8,776 bases of DNA. Source: an uncultured Actinomycetes bacterium (GTDB lineage: Bacteria > Actinomycetota > Actinomycetes > S36-B12). The translations under genes were made by a program, and so were the position numbers. The notes under the pieces were generated by a model. The model was given only the letters and a program-made list of their open reading frames with translations. It ran no database searches and was not told the DNA's origin. The stretch is from positions 1 to 8,776 of the forward strand of contig CAINGG010000229.1 in NCBI GenBank assembly GCA_903848435.1, read 5' to 3'. Below are positions 8,640 to 8,776 of this stretch, in pieces (positions within the stretch are counted from its first letter, which is position 1; each line of letters opens with the position of its first letter).

Positions 8640-8645
8640 TACGCT
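8640..8645 (+). promoter_or_regulatory. Putative -10 box for leaderless membrane-protein transcript
   Basis: TACGCT lies just after the PIG-L stop codon and ends six bases before the GTG at 8652, with no Shine-Dalgarno sequence between. The geometry matches that before the hydrolase gene and pcrA. A -35 hexamer is not evident. Confidence 0.4.
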
Positions 8646-8651
8646 GGTCGC

Positions 8652-8776
8652 GTGGCTTTCGTCTATAACGCGCTGCTCGTCCTGCACTTCATCGGCCTCG
8701 CCAGCCTGCTCGGCGGATTCCTCGTCCAGATGAGGTCGCCCGACAAGGGCGTCAACCCGGCGATGCTGCACGGCGC
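8652..8776 (+). CDS. Small integral membrane protein, N-terminal part, cut by window edge
   Basis: The reading frame opens at GTG 8652 and continues past the window edge; 41 complete codons are visible. The protein starts VAFVYNALLVLHFIGLASLL, a typical first transmembrane helix (about residues 3-25), followed by a short charged loop (QMRSPDKGVNP). A polar histidine sits inside the helix (H12). I cannot name a family from this fragment. It begins 21 bp after the PIG-L stop codon. The start is supported by the -10-like TACGCT six bases upstream and by the immediate onset of the hydrophobic segment. Confidence 0.7.
   Translation, partial: MAFVYNALLVLHFIGLASLLGGFLVQMRSPDKGVNPAMLHG

Overview
The window is GC-rich chromosomal DNA from a member of the Actinomycetota, most likely class Actinomycetes. 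The evidence is six GTG starts among nine genes, TANNNT -10 boxes placed exactly six bases before several GTG starts (leaderless mRNAs, common in this phylum), a UvrD/PcrA helicase with a C-terminal Tudor-like tail, a stand-alone B12-binding mutase subunit, and a secreted-protein repeat containing an 'LDTRTG' motif that I associate with actinobacterial exported proteins. From memory, unchecked here, a pcrA / M23 peptidase / B12 mutase subunit / sucCD neighbourhood also exists in Streptomyces. There is no sign of a phage, transposon, CRISPR array, toxin-antitoxin or defence island, and no RNA gene was recognised.

Layout. On the minus strand, 1-1076 holds a small cobalamin-binding protein followed by sucC (cut by the left edge), probably one operon running out of the window. 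Divergent from it on the plus strand are an alpha/beta-hydrolase (1183-2025) and a membrane-anchored M23 peptidase (2125-2883). Meeting the M23 gene tail to tail, with one base between the stop codons, is a minus-strand operon of three genes: a 684-residue exported LAS-type peptidase with three C-terminal beta-rich repeats (5809-7863), a small exported protein of unknown function (5131-5808) and pcrA (2885-5092). Divergent from that operon, across only 38 bp, a PIG-L/LmbE deacetylase (7902-8630) precedes a small membrane protein cut by the right edge (8652-8776).

How the genes fit together. The B12 subunit and succinyl-CoA synthetase would both act around succinyl-CoA. Two predicted cell-wall metallopeptidases, an exported protein and a possible lipase suggest an envelope-maintenance theme. 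PcrA is the DNA-repair and transcription-associated member and is placed in an envelope operon. I see no clear new multi-gene system. The most interesting signals are small-scale: a shared 25-bp promoter-like module upstream of the two plus-strand envelope genes, a set of apparently leaderless genes, the tight gene junctions, and the uncharacterised exported peptidase plus its coupled partner.
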